NCBI GenBank assembly: GCA_001778055.1 | Contig: MFFY01000048.1 | Location: forward strand, 1-22,227 | DNA from: Candidatus Falkowbacteria bacterium RIFCSPLOWO2_12_FULL_45_13 | GTDB taxonomy: Bacteria; Patescibacteriota; Patescibacteriia; Patescibacteriales; GWC2-42-12 | DNA length: 22,227 nt | Reading direction: 5' to 3' | Made by a program: the position numbers and the translations under genes | Shown here: piece after piece, positions 1 through 7,222 of the stretch | How positions within the stretch are numbered: position 1 is the stretch's first letter | Layout of the letters: each line of letters begins with the position of its first letter | Notes under the pieces: generated by a model | What the model saw: the letters and a program-made list of their open reading frames with translations, nothing else | What the model was told of the DNA's origin: nothing | Database searches by the model: none

Positions 1-58
1 GTGGTTAGGACAGGTGGTTCTCAGCCATCAAACACGGGTTCGATTCCCGTATTCGGTA
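1..58 (+). tRNA. tRNA-Glu (CUC), 5' end cut off by the window
   Basis: The visible part starts in the D loop. The anticodon stem GGTGG/CCATC (15-19 with 27-31) closes a 7-nt loop TTCTCAG, giving anticodon CTC, which reads GAG. The T arm is ACGGG-TTCGATT-CCCGT (34-50), followed by seven acceptor bases and discriminator A at 58. The D-loop text GTGGTTAGGACA and the T arm are typical of bacterial tRNA-Glu. The 3' CCA is not encoded here (ACT follows), unlike the tRNA-Thr and tRNA-Lys genes in this window, so a CCA-adding enzyme would be needed. The 5' acceptor strand is outside the window. Confidence 0.9.
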
Positions 59-122
59 CTAAAAAATAACTCTAATCTTAGGTCTTTTTTAAAAGATTTG
101 GCAGCCAATTTTAAATTTTAGC

Positions 123-151
123 TTGACGATATTATTGTTTTAATCTATGAT
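123..151 (+). promoter_or_regulatory. Sigma70-type promoter of a short transcription unit
   Basis: TTGACG (123-128) and TATGAT (146-151) are separated by exactly 17 bases. The predicted start point, about 7 bases past the -10 box, falls at or beside the ATG at 158. The bases just after the -10, GATATAAACAT, recur at the promoter at 17333-17361. Confidence 0.75.
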
Positions 152-157
152 ATAAAC

Positions 158-256
158 ATGAACAACCCAGCAGGAAAAACCATAATAATGAATCCAGCCG
201 TAATGATGGCTATGATGATGAGCATGGAGATGCCCCAACGCCAGGGTTGTTTTTAA
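158..256 (+). CDS. 32-aa methionine-rich mini-ORF
   Basis: ATG at 158 opens a 32-codon frame ending with TAA at 254-256. Nine of the 32 residues are Met, clustered at residues 11-25, and the peptide ends in Gly-Cys-Phe. I do not recognise it. It lies between a near-consensus promoter (123-151) and a strong terminator (276-306), so the whole transcript would be only about 150 nt. If transcription starts near 158 the mRNA would be leaderless; an internal ATG at 188 has a weak upstream AGGA. The unit could equally be a small RNA whose ORF is accidental. Met clusters with a Cys can bind copper or silver, but nothing else here supports that role. I am sure of the transcription unit and unsure of translation. 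Confidence 0.4.
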   Translation: MNNPAGKTIIMNPAVMMAMMMSMEMPQRQGCF

Positions 257-275
257 ATTATTCGTAAATAAATTT

Positions 276-306
276 AAAACAGCCCTGACATCAGGGCTGT
301 TTTTTT
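276..306 (+). terminator. Rho-independent terminator of the Met-rich unit
   Basis: A 13-bp perfect stem (276-288 with 291-303, core ACAGCCCTGA/TCAGGGCTGT) closes on a very short loop and runs into a T tract. The 3' arm CAGGGCTGTTTTTTTA is repeated exactly at 17387-17402. Confidence 0.9.
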
Positions 307-339
307 ATGTTCCGGCTCATAAATTTTATTTTTAAATGT

Positions 340-390
340 CGCTCGTAATTTTCCTGCTCAAGTAGGCAGACAAACAAAAAATTGCGAGCG
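340..390. repeat. Inverted repeat upstream of the 421-951 gene
   Basis: CGCTCGTAATTTT (340-352) and AAAATTGCGAGCG (378-390) are inverted copies with one mismatch, separated by about 25 bases. The hairpin would sit in the 5' leader of the next gene, ending 21 bases before its Shine-Dalgarno sequence. It could be a leader structure or an operator. No clear promoter was found between 307 and 420. Confidence 0.5.
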
Positions 391-420
391 GCACCAAAAA
401 ATCAAACTAGTGGAGGTAAC

Positions 421-951
421 GTGAATCCATGTTTAGCGTCTGTTTTGTCCGAATTCGCCAGACAGCACCTGTCATGCGCCGTCAAAATTGAGGACCAACC
501 CGAAAAATTTCATCTGCAAGGTATCGGAAGGCTATATCTTCAGGACGTACATACCGATCCAGACCACAATACTAGAGTAGCAATCATAGGACCGCGGCCA
601 AATCGAGGCGGGGCAGCCAAGAAACTTGACCTTGGCTGGAATTCCTTCTTCCTCGTGCGCGACGACGTGCGAAGAAGAGACCAGGAGAAAAAAATTCTTG
701 CGGAGCTACTACTTGCGCTGAAGTCAACGCCTGGGGGCAACCTCACTTTCCGTTGTTCCGGTTACGAGATCACCGTCGGCAAGAATGGCCATCCAGCTAA
801 AACCGCGACGGCCAGTGCCCATAATCCGTATCCGTCGAAAAAAGCCGTTTCGCCAAAACCGATAGGCCGAAATCTTAATCTTCGCGTTCCGCGCGACGAC
901 AAAAAACCTGTGGCCATGGCCATGTGGCCTGGTCTACCACGAAACGGATAG
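421..951 (+). CDS. Hypothetical protein, 176 aa
   Basis: I do not recognise the family. The start is taken as GTG at 421 because GGAGG at 412-416 lies four bases before it; the frame is open further upstream to 382 without a good start. This is the clearest Shine-Dalgarno sequence in the window. The product is soluble with no signal peptide or membrane segment. Its central part (about residues 30-130) looks globular, with alternating hydrophobic and charged stretches. The last 45 residues are rich in Lys, Pro and Arg and look disordered. The gene stands alone, is followed at once by its own terminator (970-1009), and is GC-richer than its flanks (34 of 60 bases G or C at 601-660). The composition could mean transfer from elsewhere, but a fast-evolving lineage gene is equally possible. 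Confidence 0.65.
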   Translation: MNPCLASVLSEFARQHLSCAVKIEDQPEKFHLQGIGRLYLQDVHTDPDHNTRVAIIGPRPNRGGAAKKLDLGWNSFFLVRDDVRRRDQEKKILAELLLALKSTPGGNLTFRCSGYEITVGKNGHPAKTATASAHNPYPSKKAVSPKPIGRNLNLRVPRDDKKPVAMAMWPGLPRNG

Positions 952-969
952 AGCTTCTGGGGCGGAAAT

Positions 970-1009
970 GGGGGTGGAAACGAAAAAACGTTTTCACTCC
1001 CTCTTTTTT
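970..1009 (+). terminator. Rho-independent terminator after the 421-951 gene
   Basis: A 12-13 bp stem, GGGGGTGGAAACG paired with CGTTTTCACTCCC (two G-T pairs), has an A-rich loop and is followed by TCTTTTTT. It starts 18 bases after the stop codon and marks the gene as a single-gene unit. Confidence 0.85.
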
Positions 1010-1054
1010 ATATAAAGCCAAAAAGTTAAACCATTGTTAAAATAAATAATTATC

Positions 1055-1303
1055 TGTCATTGCGAGAAGCTCCCACCAAATTTTGGTGGGGGGGGCGATG
1101 AAGTAATCTCTTACCTGCCTGCTCGCCTCGCCGAAGCTATGGCGAAGCGGGCCGGCAAGCAGGTAAGAAAAAAAACAAACAAAAAGAAATAGCCTTGATT
1201 GAAAAATTAAATTTTATCTGGCGAAATTTAGCAATCAAAAGCCGGTAAAGCGTTCTAACCAGAGATTGCCGACTCGCCTGATTACAAGCTCCTCGCAATG
1301 ACA
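1055..1303. repeat. Palindromic repeat element with TGTCATTGCGAG ends
   Basis: The ends are inverted copies: TGTCATTGCGAGAAGCT at 1055-1071 and AGCTCCTCGCAATGACA at 1287-1303, with one mismatch in 17. Next to them lie AAGTAATCTC (left) and AGAGATTGCC (right), the usual inner words of the dispersed TCATTGCGAG...AATCTC repeat known from many bacteria. A second inverted repeat is nested inside: CTTACCTGCCTGC near 1109 and GCAAGCAGGTAAG near 1156. No ORF is present, so this is a non-autonomous or inert element. It fills most of the gap 952-1375; I see nothing else there apart from the terminator at 970-1009. Confidence 0.7.
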
Positions 1304-1375
1304 ATCCTTTTTCTGGCGGTCGCCCGTCCGCAACAATAAATTTATAGCTGGCTGAATTAAATCTAAAATCGAAAA

Positions 1376-2125
1376 TTATTTCGCCGTCCAGCCGCCGTCA
1401 ACCGTTAAAACCTGGCCGGTAACGAAATCGGATTCATCCGAAGCCAGATATACCGCCGCCATAGCAATATCCTCGCCCTGCCCGAGCCGCGGATAAGGCG
1501 TGTTGGCGGCAAAGCCTTGCGCCACGGCTGGATCGTTTAGCATATCCTTGGTCATGGCGGTTTTAATCACCCCGGGAGCGATGCAATTGACATTGATTTT
1601 GTTTAGGCCGTATTCCACGGCCATTTCCCTGGTTAAGGCGATTATGCCACCCTTGGAAGCGCAATAAGGCCCGACTTTATCAAAACCCACTAAACCGGCA
1701 ATGGACGCCGTATTAATGATTTTACCCTGTCCCTGCTTTAGCATCTGCGGTAAGACGGCTTTAGAGCAGAGAAACACGCCTTTTAAATTTACGTCCATCA
1801 CCTGATCCCAATCCGCTTCCGCGGTTTCATGTAAAGCCCCCATTTTAACAATACCGGCATTGCTAAATAAAATATCCACTTGTTCATATTCAGCCAGACA
1901 GCGGCTGACCATCCGTTCAACCTGGCTTGAATTACTGACGTCGACCTTGACGAAAAACGCCCGGCCATTTTGTTTGTTTATCAGTTTGACGGTTTCCTGA
2001 CCCCCGGCTTCGGCCCAGTCAGCCGCCACCACTTTAGCGCCTTCGCGGGCAAAGGCCAAAGCGGCCGCCCGGCCGATACCGGACCCGGCGCCGGTAATAA
2101 TCGCTACTTTGTTTTTTAGTCGCAT
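1376..2125 (-). CDS. SDR-family oxidoreductase (FabG-like), 249 aa
   Basis: A classical short-chain dehydrogenase/reductase of normal length. The Rossmann motif TGAGSGIG is at residues 11-18, Asp36 at the end of the second strand suggests NAD(H) preference, NAG is at 89-91, and the catalytic Ser141, Tyr154 and Lys158 are all present. The C-terminal region DFVTGQVLTVDGGW is the usual substrate-loop and dimer segment. The substrate cannot be read from sequence: 3-ketoacyl-ACP, a sugar alcohol and a small secondary alcohol are all possible. It lies downstream of murF on the same strand but is separated by a 149-bp hairpin element, so it may not share that operon. It is visibly GC-richer than the dcw genes and may be a later arrival; no fatty-acid synthesis neighbour supports a fabG role. 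Confidence 0.92.
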   Translation of the reverse strand: MRLKNKVAIITGAGSGIGRAAALAFAREGAKVVAADWAEAGGQETVKLINKQNGRAFFVKVDVSNSSQVERMVSRCLAEYEQVDILFSNAGIVKMGALHETAEADWDQVMDVNLKGVFLCSKAVLPQMLKQGQGKIINTASIAGLVGFDKVGPYCASKGGIIALTREMAVEYGLNKINVNCIAPGVIKTAMTKDMLNDPAVAQGFAANTPYPRLGQGEDIAMAAVYLASDESDFVTGQVLTVDGGWTAK

Positions 2126-2150
2126 AAATTCATCGTGATTACACTAGTTT

Positions 2151-2299
2151 ATTTGTCGGGCAGGATACTCGCTTTGAGCGCATACGAAATTGTAGCATTT
2201 TTTCTTAAAATTATTCAATCTTAAATTTAATATTATAATTTTAAGAAAAAATACCCAAATTTCGTCTTAAGTGAAAAGCGAGTATCCTGCCCGACAAAT
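2151..2299. repeat. 149-bp near-palindromic element with 25-bp perfect arms
   Basis: The arms at 2151-2175 and 2275-2299 are perfect inverted copies (left arm begins ATTTGTCGGGCAGG). The interior is also paired: ACGAAATT...ATTTTTTCTTAAAATTAT on the left matches ATAATTTTAAGAAAAAAT...AATTTCGT on the right, around an AT-rich centre. No ORF is present. This is the shape of a MITE or a full-length hairpin repeat. It lies between murF and the SDR gene, read in that order on the minus strand. A duplicated target site is not obvious because both flanks are T-rich. Confidence 0.8.
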
Positions 2300-2352
2300 T
2301 TTTTGCAAACAAAACCAGAATAATCCACTTCGTAAATTAATTATCTTACTTA

Positions 2353-3648
2353 TCACTTTTCCCACTCCCTTCCCTGCCTGACCAATAATTCGGAAGCGCG
2401 CAAGGGCTCGGCCATGATTTCCTTGACGATTTTTTCCAGGCGCATCGCTTGCGACCCTTTAACTAAAACTATATCGCCGGTTTTTATTCTTTCCTTGACG
2501 AATTTACCGGCTTCTTCCGGCGCGGCAAAATGAAAAATATTATCAGGCTTCATACCGGCCGCTTTGGCGCCGCGGGCGATATCGCGCGATCTTTCACCCA
2601 CTACGATCAATATATTAACCTTATTTTTAACCACCGCGCGGCCAACCGCTTCATGGCCGGCCACGCTGGCCGCGCCCAATTCCTGCATATCGCCCAAAAT
2701 CGCGTATTTATACGTCTGATCGCTGACGGTCAGGCCGCCCAAAGCGGCTAAAGCCGAAACCGATGACAGAGGAGAAGAATTATAGGTATCATCAATGATA
2801 AAAGTATTTTTTATGCCGGCTAAAACTTTCATCCGGCCTTTTGGCGAACTTAATTTTTTCAATGCCCGGCTGATGTCAACTAAATTCAGGCCTTTAATAA
2901 TGCCAACGGCGGCTCCGGCTAAAGCGGCGTAGACACCGGAATGGCTAATGATATCAGGCAAAAATACCGGGGCGAACGAACCGCCGCGAATTAATTTAAA
3001 AGTCAGGCCAAAACCGTCTTTTTCCTTTTCGGCCGAAGAAAATTTTATTCTAATTTCTCTGCCGCCCAAATCAACTTCATTGTTGATTCCGTAAGTAAAA
3101 ACCCTGGCTTCGGTTTCTTTTATCGTAGCTTTAACGTTATCATCGTCAATATTTAATACCGCCCAGCCGGACTTGCTCAATTTTCTAATTAAAGTGGCTT
3201 TTTCTATTTTAAGATTATCCAAAGTTTTAAAAAATTCCAGGTGAGAATTGCCGATGCTGGTTATTACGGCGATATCGCAGTGCGCAATATCAGTCAAATA
3301 ATTCAAATCGCCTGGTTTATCGGCGGCCATTTCCAAAACTAAAATTTTTGGATAAGTTCGATCATTTTTTAACAATAAATTAACCGCCAAAAAAAGTACC
3401 TTTAACCAGCCCAACGGCGAATTAAGCGGCGATGCCGCGCCGATGATAGTCAGCGGCAAACCGATTTCATTGTTATAGTTGTTAATATTCTGCCGTACTT
3501 TGAATTTGGCCGAGGCCAGGACGCGGTAAATGGCTTCTTTAGCGCTGGTTTTGCCCACGCTGCCGGTAATGCCGATTATTTCGGGCCGATATTTTGCCAA
3601 AATTGCCTTAGCCAATATTTTTAGAATTTTTTGCAACAATGTTTTCAT
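2353..3648 (-). CDS. murF: UDP-N-acetylmuramoyl-tripeptide--D-alanyl-D-alanine ligase
   Basis: MurF joins D-Ala-D-Ala to the UDP-MurNAc tripeptide, the last cytoplasmic step of the peptidoglycan precursor. The 431-aa product shows the Mur ligase P-loop GITGSVGKTS at about residues 26-35, the central segment EMAADKPGDLNYLTDIAHCD with ITSIGNSHLEFF, a middle-domain motif DDTYNSSP, and the C-terminal segment ILGDMQELGAASVAGH, all typical of MurF rather than MurE or MurC. ATG at 3648 is preferred to the in-frame TTG at 3657, which lies in repeat sequence. It follows ftsI by 112 bases of repeated AT-rich words and is the last dcw-type gene here; murE, mraY, murD, ftsW, murG and murC are not in the window. 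No Shine-Dalgarno sequence is visible. Confidence 0.93.
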   Translation of the reverse strand: MKTLLQKILKILAKAILAKYRPEIIGITGSVGKTSAKEAIYRVLASAKFKVRQNINNYNNEIGLPLTIIGAASPLNSPLGWLKVLFLAVNLLLKNDRTYPKILVLEMAADKPGDLNYLTDIAHCDIAVITSIGNSHLEFFKTLDNLKIEKATLIRKLSKSGWAVLNIDDDNVKATIKETEARVFTYGINNEVDLGGREIRIKFSSAEKEKDGFGLTFKLIRGGSFAPVFLPDIISHSGVYAALAGAAVGIIKGLNLVDISRALKKLSSPKGRMKVLAGIKNTFIIDDTYNSSPLSSVSALAALGGLTVSDQTYKYAILGDMQELGAASVAGHEAVGRAVVKNKVNILIVVGERSRDIARGAKAAGMKPDNIFHFAAPEEAGKFVKERIKTGDIVLVKGSQAMRLEKIVKEIMAEPLRASELLVRQGREWEK

Positions 3649-3757
3649 AATTTTCAATTTACAATTTTTAATTTCTAATAAATTTTCAATGCTCCAATTT
3701 TTAATGAATCAAACAGGATTTTGTTTGAAAATTAGTAAATTGAAAATTGAAAATTTT
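3649..3757. repeat. Word-palindrome spacer (TTTTCAATTTACAATTT type)
   Basis: The gap between ftsI and murF consists of repeated words on the left (TTTTCAATTTACAATTTTTAA, TTTTCAATGCTCC) and their reverse complements on the right (AGTAAATTGAAAATTGAAAA). It can fold into a loose hairpin. The same vocabulary recurs at 11182-11311 and 17186-17290. Confidence 0.65.
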
Positions 3758-3760
3758 AAC

Positions 3761-5827
3761 CTATTTCTCCTTCGGCACCTGCCAATAATTTAGCATATAT
3801 TCAGCCAATTCGCCAAATAACGGAGCGGCCGAACTTTCCGCCCACTCCGTATCGCGCGGCTGATCAATCCTGACCAGCATGACAAATCTTGGGTCATCCA
3901 CCGGCGCGAATCCGCCGAATGAACCAATATGCGCGTCAGCTTCATAGCCTCGGCCGTCTTTTTTCGGCACTTGCGCCGTGCCGGTTTTACCGCCGACATA
4001 ATAGCCTTTGACCGCGGCTTTCTTGCCATGGCCGTTTTCCACCACCTTGGCCATCATGCCGCCCAGCAATACGGCGGCCTTTTCCGAAATGATCCGCCTG
4101 ATCGTTTCCGGCTGCGTTACTATTTTAGCGCCATCTGATTTTATCATTTCTTTCACTAAATACGGTTTCATCAGCACGCCGTTGTTGGCGATGGCGGAAA
4201 TTGCCGAAACCATCTGCAGCGGCGTAACCGCCAAGCCCTGGCCGAATGAAGCCGTAGCGGCATAAATTTCACTGACCGGCTTTTTGATTAAATTTTTAAT
4301 ATCGCCACGGTTCTCGCCTTCCGACTCAAAACCAGTTTTTTCGCCAAAACCGAATTTTTTCACGTAATCGGAAAATAAATCAAAACCGATTTTTCGCATG
4401 GCAAAAATTGCTCCGGTATTTAATGATTTCTCCAAAGCTTCGGTCATGGTCTGCTCGCCGTTAGCCTGATGATCGGAGTTCTCAATTTTTTTACCGGCGA
4501 TGGTAACGCTGCCCGTATCTTCATAACTGGTCTGCGGGGTTATTTTTTCCTGGTCCAGGGCCATGGCCATGGTTATGACTTTAAAAATAGAACCAGGCTC
4601 ATATTGGGAAAAAATCGCCGGATTGGTAAAAACACTGATGTCTGACGCGGCCTGATATTCGTTAGCGTCATAATCGGGGTTAGAACACATGGCTAAAATA
4701 GCACCGGTTTTCGGTTCCATGACAATAACGCTGCCGCCATCGGCGCCATGCCTGGCCACGGCTTCGTTCAACTTTTTGCAAGCCATAAACTGAACCGAAC
4801 GGTTGATGGTTAAAATTAAATCAACGCCATTTTCAGCTTTAAAATATTCGCGGTCCTTTATAATAATCGCCTGGCCCCTGGCATCGCGTTCAATCTTAAT
4901 CGAGCCGGGACGGCCGGAGAGTTCTTGGTCAAAGTATCCCTCCAGGCCATATCTGCCTTTTTGCTTGTTGCCGACAAACCCGACAAAACCAATTAGATTT
5001 GAGCCGAGATTGCCTTCGGGGTAATAACGATAAGATTTCTCGGAAAAATTAATTCCCGGAATTATCAAGGTTTCTTTTTTCCCATGATTGATAAAATATA
5101 AAGCATTATTTTCAATTTCCAAATCTTCTAATTTTATATTTTCAACCGGCCGGCTCAAGGCCAAATAAAATTTTTTTAAAATTGTTTCATCGACTTTTTG
5201 CTCTAACGGTTCATAAACATCGCCCGCTTTCTTCAATTTTTTTAAAAAGGCCTCAACTATCGCCGCTTTACGCGAATTTATTTCCGCCTCGCGCCTGACT
5301 TTTTTCATTTCTAAAAACTGCTTATCGGCTAAGAGTTTTTGCTGGTTGGCCATGATCTCCGCCAATTTAATCTTCTTGTTTTCGCTGTCCAGATTTCCCA
5401 GGGCGTCGATTTGGGCTTTTAACCTGGCCCGTTCTTCGCTCTTAAGCAATTCATCAACTTCTTTTTCGATTTTTTCCGATTTAAAAGTTAGATAAAGCTG
5501 CTGGCTGATTAACTCCGCCTCTTTGATATCTTTAGGCACGGCGAAAAGGAGATAAAAATTTTTATTGGTGGCCATGGGGTAAAGCTGATTGGCCGCGCTC
5601 TGGTCGTCATTTTGAATAAAAATCCGGCCGCGCTCTGGTTCCAGCAGATTATATATTTGGTGCTGGTTTGAGGCTAAATTATAATATAATTCGTAATTTA
5701 AAACTTGAAGATTGAATAATTTATAAATAATATAACCGACTAATAAAAAAATAATCGCGATTATCAAATTAATGCGACTATTGTTTATCTTATCGAAGTT
5801 TCTCTGCCCCTTTTTCCAGAACGACAT
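3761..5827 (-). CDS. ftsI: Penicillin-binding protein 2/FtsI transpeptidase, 688 aa
   Basis: A class B penicillin-binding protein that cross-links septal peptidoglycan. One N-terminal membrane helix (about residues 19-38) anchors it, with the rest outside the membrane. The dimerisation domain begins at LLEPERGRIF (61-70). The transpeptidase domain carries the active-site SxxK as Ser413-Ile-Phe-Lys416, SxN as Ser468-Leu-Asn470, and KTG at 614-616, so all three motifs are intact. Between about residues 105 and 215 lies a Lys/Glu-rich stretch predicted to be largely helical or coiled coil, which makes it longer than a typical FtsI of about 550-600 aa. It sits eight bases after the ftsL-like gene, in the position where ftsI is normally found. 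No PASTA domains follow. Confidence 0.93.
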   Translation of the reverse strand: MSFWKKGQRNFDKINNSRINLIIAIIFLLVGYIIYKLFNLQVLNYELYYNLASNQHQIYNLLEPERGRIFIQNDDQSAANQLYPMATNKNFYLLFAVPKDIKEAELISQQLYLTFKSEKIEKEVDELLKSEERARLKAQIDALGNLDSENKKIKLAEIMANQQKLLADKQFLEMKKVRREAEINSRKAAIVEAFLKKLKKAGDVYEPLEQKVDETILKKFYLALSRPVENIKLEDLEIENNALYFINHGKKETLIIPGINFSEKSYRYYPEGNLGSNLIGFVGFVGNKQKGRYGLEGYFDQELSGRPGSIKIERDARGQAIIIKDREYFKAENGVDLILTINRSVQFMACKKLNEAVARHGADGGSVIVMEPKTGAILAMCSNPDYDANEYQAASDISVFTNPAIFSQYEPGSIFKVITMAMALDQEKITPQTSYEDTGSVTIAGKKIENSDHQANGEQTMTEALEKSLNTGAIFAMRKIGFDLFSDYVKKFGFGEKTGFESEGENRGDIKNLIKKPVSEIYAATASFGQGLAVTPLQMVSAISAIANNGVLMKPYLVKEMIKSDGAKIVTQPETIRRIISEKAAVLLGGMMAKVVENGHGKKAAVKGYYVGGKTGTAQVPKKDGRGYEADAHIGSFGGFAPVDDPRFVMLVRIDQPRDTEWAESSAAPLFGELAEYMLNYWQVPKEK

Positions 5828-5834
5828 AAATTAT

Positions 5835-6185
5835 TTATTTTTTAGCCACGCTCCCGTCCCCGCCATCAATGTAATCAATATTGCCGACAGCCACCATTTT
5901 TAAACTGCCGATTCTTTCGCTTAAGACATTGTAAGAGCTTAAGGACATGGCTTTAAGCTCCAGTTTTTTGTTTTCAGCCGCTACTTTGCTCTGCTGCTTT
6001 CTCAAATCGCTTAAAGCATAGCCCTTGATGGCTAAATCATTGGTTCCGGCGATATAGGATATGCCCAAGACAATTATTAAAATAAACAAAATTTTATTAA
6101 AAAATTTCAAATTTAAAAACTTTTTTTTAAACCATAAGGCCGACTGGCTTTGAGGAATTTCTTTTTCGCTGTTTAGGTATCGCAT
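5835..6185 (-). CDS. FtsL-like division protein, 116 aa
   Basis: A small bitopic membrane protein. About 30 residues of basic N-terminus are followed by one hydrophobic helix (about residues 31-47) and then a heptad-like segment LRKQQSKVAAENKKLELKAM (62-81) expected to form a coiled coil. This is the architecture of FtsL/DivIC-type divisome proteins, which lack strong sequence conservation. Its place between rsmH and ftsI, eight bases before ftsI, is the ftsL slot of the dcw cluster, and that position carries most of the assignment. The C-terminal tail is Gly/Asp-rich. Confidence 0.75.
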   Translation of the reverse strand: MRYLNSEKEIPQSQSALWFKKKFLNLKFFNKILFILIIVLGISYIAGTNDLAIKGYALSDLRKQQSKVAAENKKLELKAMSLSSYNVLSERIGSLKMVAVGNIDYIDGGDGSVAKK

Positions 6186-6213
6186 AATTTTTATTTTTTG
6201 TTTCGTCTAACTT

Positions 6214-6268
6214 AGGACTTGCGCATTTGAAAAACCTCTTTAAAAAATATTTTTTGGTGCGTAGTCCT
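6214..6268. repeat. AGGACTT repeat, copy 1 (about 55 bp)
   Basis: It begins AGGACTTGCGCATTTGAAAA and ends TGCGTAGTCCT, the ends being imperfect inverted copies. A second copy with the same opening (AGGACTT, then GTTTGAAAAACCT) lies at 12387-12440. Here it fills the gap between rsmH and the ftsL-like gene. Confidence 0.6.
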
Positions 6269-6272
6269 ATAA

Positions 6273-7220
6273 TTATAACTTTTCCGCGACTCTTAGTTTC
6301 GCGCTTCTGGCTCTGGGGTTATTTAAGATCTCACGGCTGCTTGGCTTGATAATCTTAGCCGTTAATACTTTTAATTTGGCCCTGTGGCCGCATTGACAAA
6401 TCGGATATGACGGCGGGCAGAGGCAATCCCTGGATTCTTGTTTGAAATATCGCTTAACGATTCTATCTTCTAAACTATGATAAGAAACAACCGCCAATTT
6501 TCCGCCCGGTTTCAATAAACCAATCGCTTGAGGCAAGACACTCCGTAAATTCTCAAGCTCCTGATTGACGGTGATGCGCAAAGCTTGAAATATCTTCGTG
6601 GCTGGATGTATTTTTGCTGAAAGCAGCCTAATCGGCAAAGCATCGGTGATGATTTTAACTAATTGACCGCCGGCGGTAATTCGCTTTAGCTGACGCTTGG
6701 CCGCGATAGCCGAAGCGATTTTATGAGCGAATTTTTCTTCACCGTAATCTTTAAAAATTTTAGCCAGATCTTTCGCCCCCCAGCTGTTAATAATATTTTC
6801 CGCGGTCTCATTTATCGGCTCACCGAAATTCATTCTTAATGGCGCATCAGCCAAATTAAAAGAAAATCCTCTGGACCGGTCTTCGAGTTGAGCCGATGAT
6901 AGCCCAAGATCAAAAATAATACCATCAAACTCGGTAAAATCTCTAAAATATTTTTTTACAATTTCTAGTAAATTTTTAAAATTCCCTTGAGAAATTATTA
7001 CATTGTTAAATCGTAAATCGGCATTTAAAATTCGAAAATTTTCTACGGCCATTTCATCCAGGTCAATGGCTAAAATTTTTCCCTCGGGCGAAATCTTCTT
7101 AGCCAGCTCTTTGGTGTATCCGCCGCCGCCTAAGGTGCAGTCTATATAATAGCCGCCCGGCTTGGGCGCCAAATATTCTATCACCTCCTTAAGCATGACT
7201 GAAGCATGTTTATATGCCAT
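6273..7220 (-). CDS. rsmH: 16S rRNA m4C1402 methyltransferase RsmH (MraW)
   Basis: RsmH N4-methylates C1402 in the decoding centre of 16S rRNA. At 315 aa it has normal length. The opening HASVMLKEVIEYL, the SAM-binding segment YYIDCTLGGGGYTKEL (about residues 24-39), DGIIFDLGLSSAQLEDRSRGFSF in the middle and the C-terminal KLAVVSYHSLEDRIVKRYF are all diagnostic. A Cys-rich stretch CLCPPSYPICQC follows. It lies in the usual place after mraZ, with a 45-aa ORF in between. The ATG at 7220 is preceded by six 7-bp tandem repeats and no Shine-Dalgarno sequence. Confidence 0.96.
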   Translation of the reverse strand: MAYKHASVMLKEVIEYLAPKPGGYYIDCTLGGGGYTKELAKKISPEGKILAIDLDEMAVENFRILNADLRFNNVIISQGNFKNLLEIVKKYFRDFTEFDGIIFDLGLSSAQLEDRSRGFSFNLADAPLRMNFGEPINETAENIINSWGAKDLAKIFKDYGEEKFAHKIASAIAAKRQLKRITAGGQLVKIITDALPIRLLSAKIHPATKIFQALRITVNQELENLRSVLPQAIGLLKPGGKLAVVSYHSLEDRIVKRYFKQESRDCLCPPSYPICQCGHRAKLKVLTAKIIKPSSREILNNPRARSAKLRVAEKL

Positions 7221-7222
7221 CC

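Noticed and set aside
1376..2125. Calling the SDR gene fabG
   Set aside because: Catalytic residues match the SDR family, but Asp36 suggests NAD(H), there are no fatty-acid genes nearby, and many SDRs look alike. The symbol is left empty.
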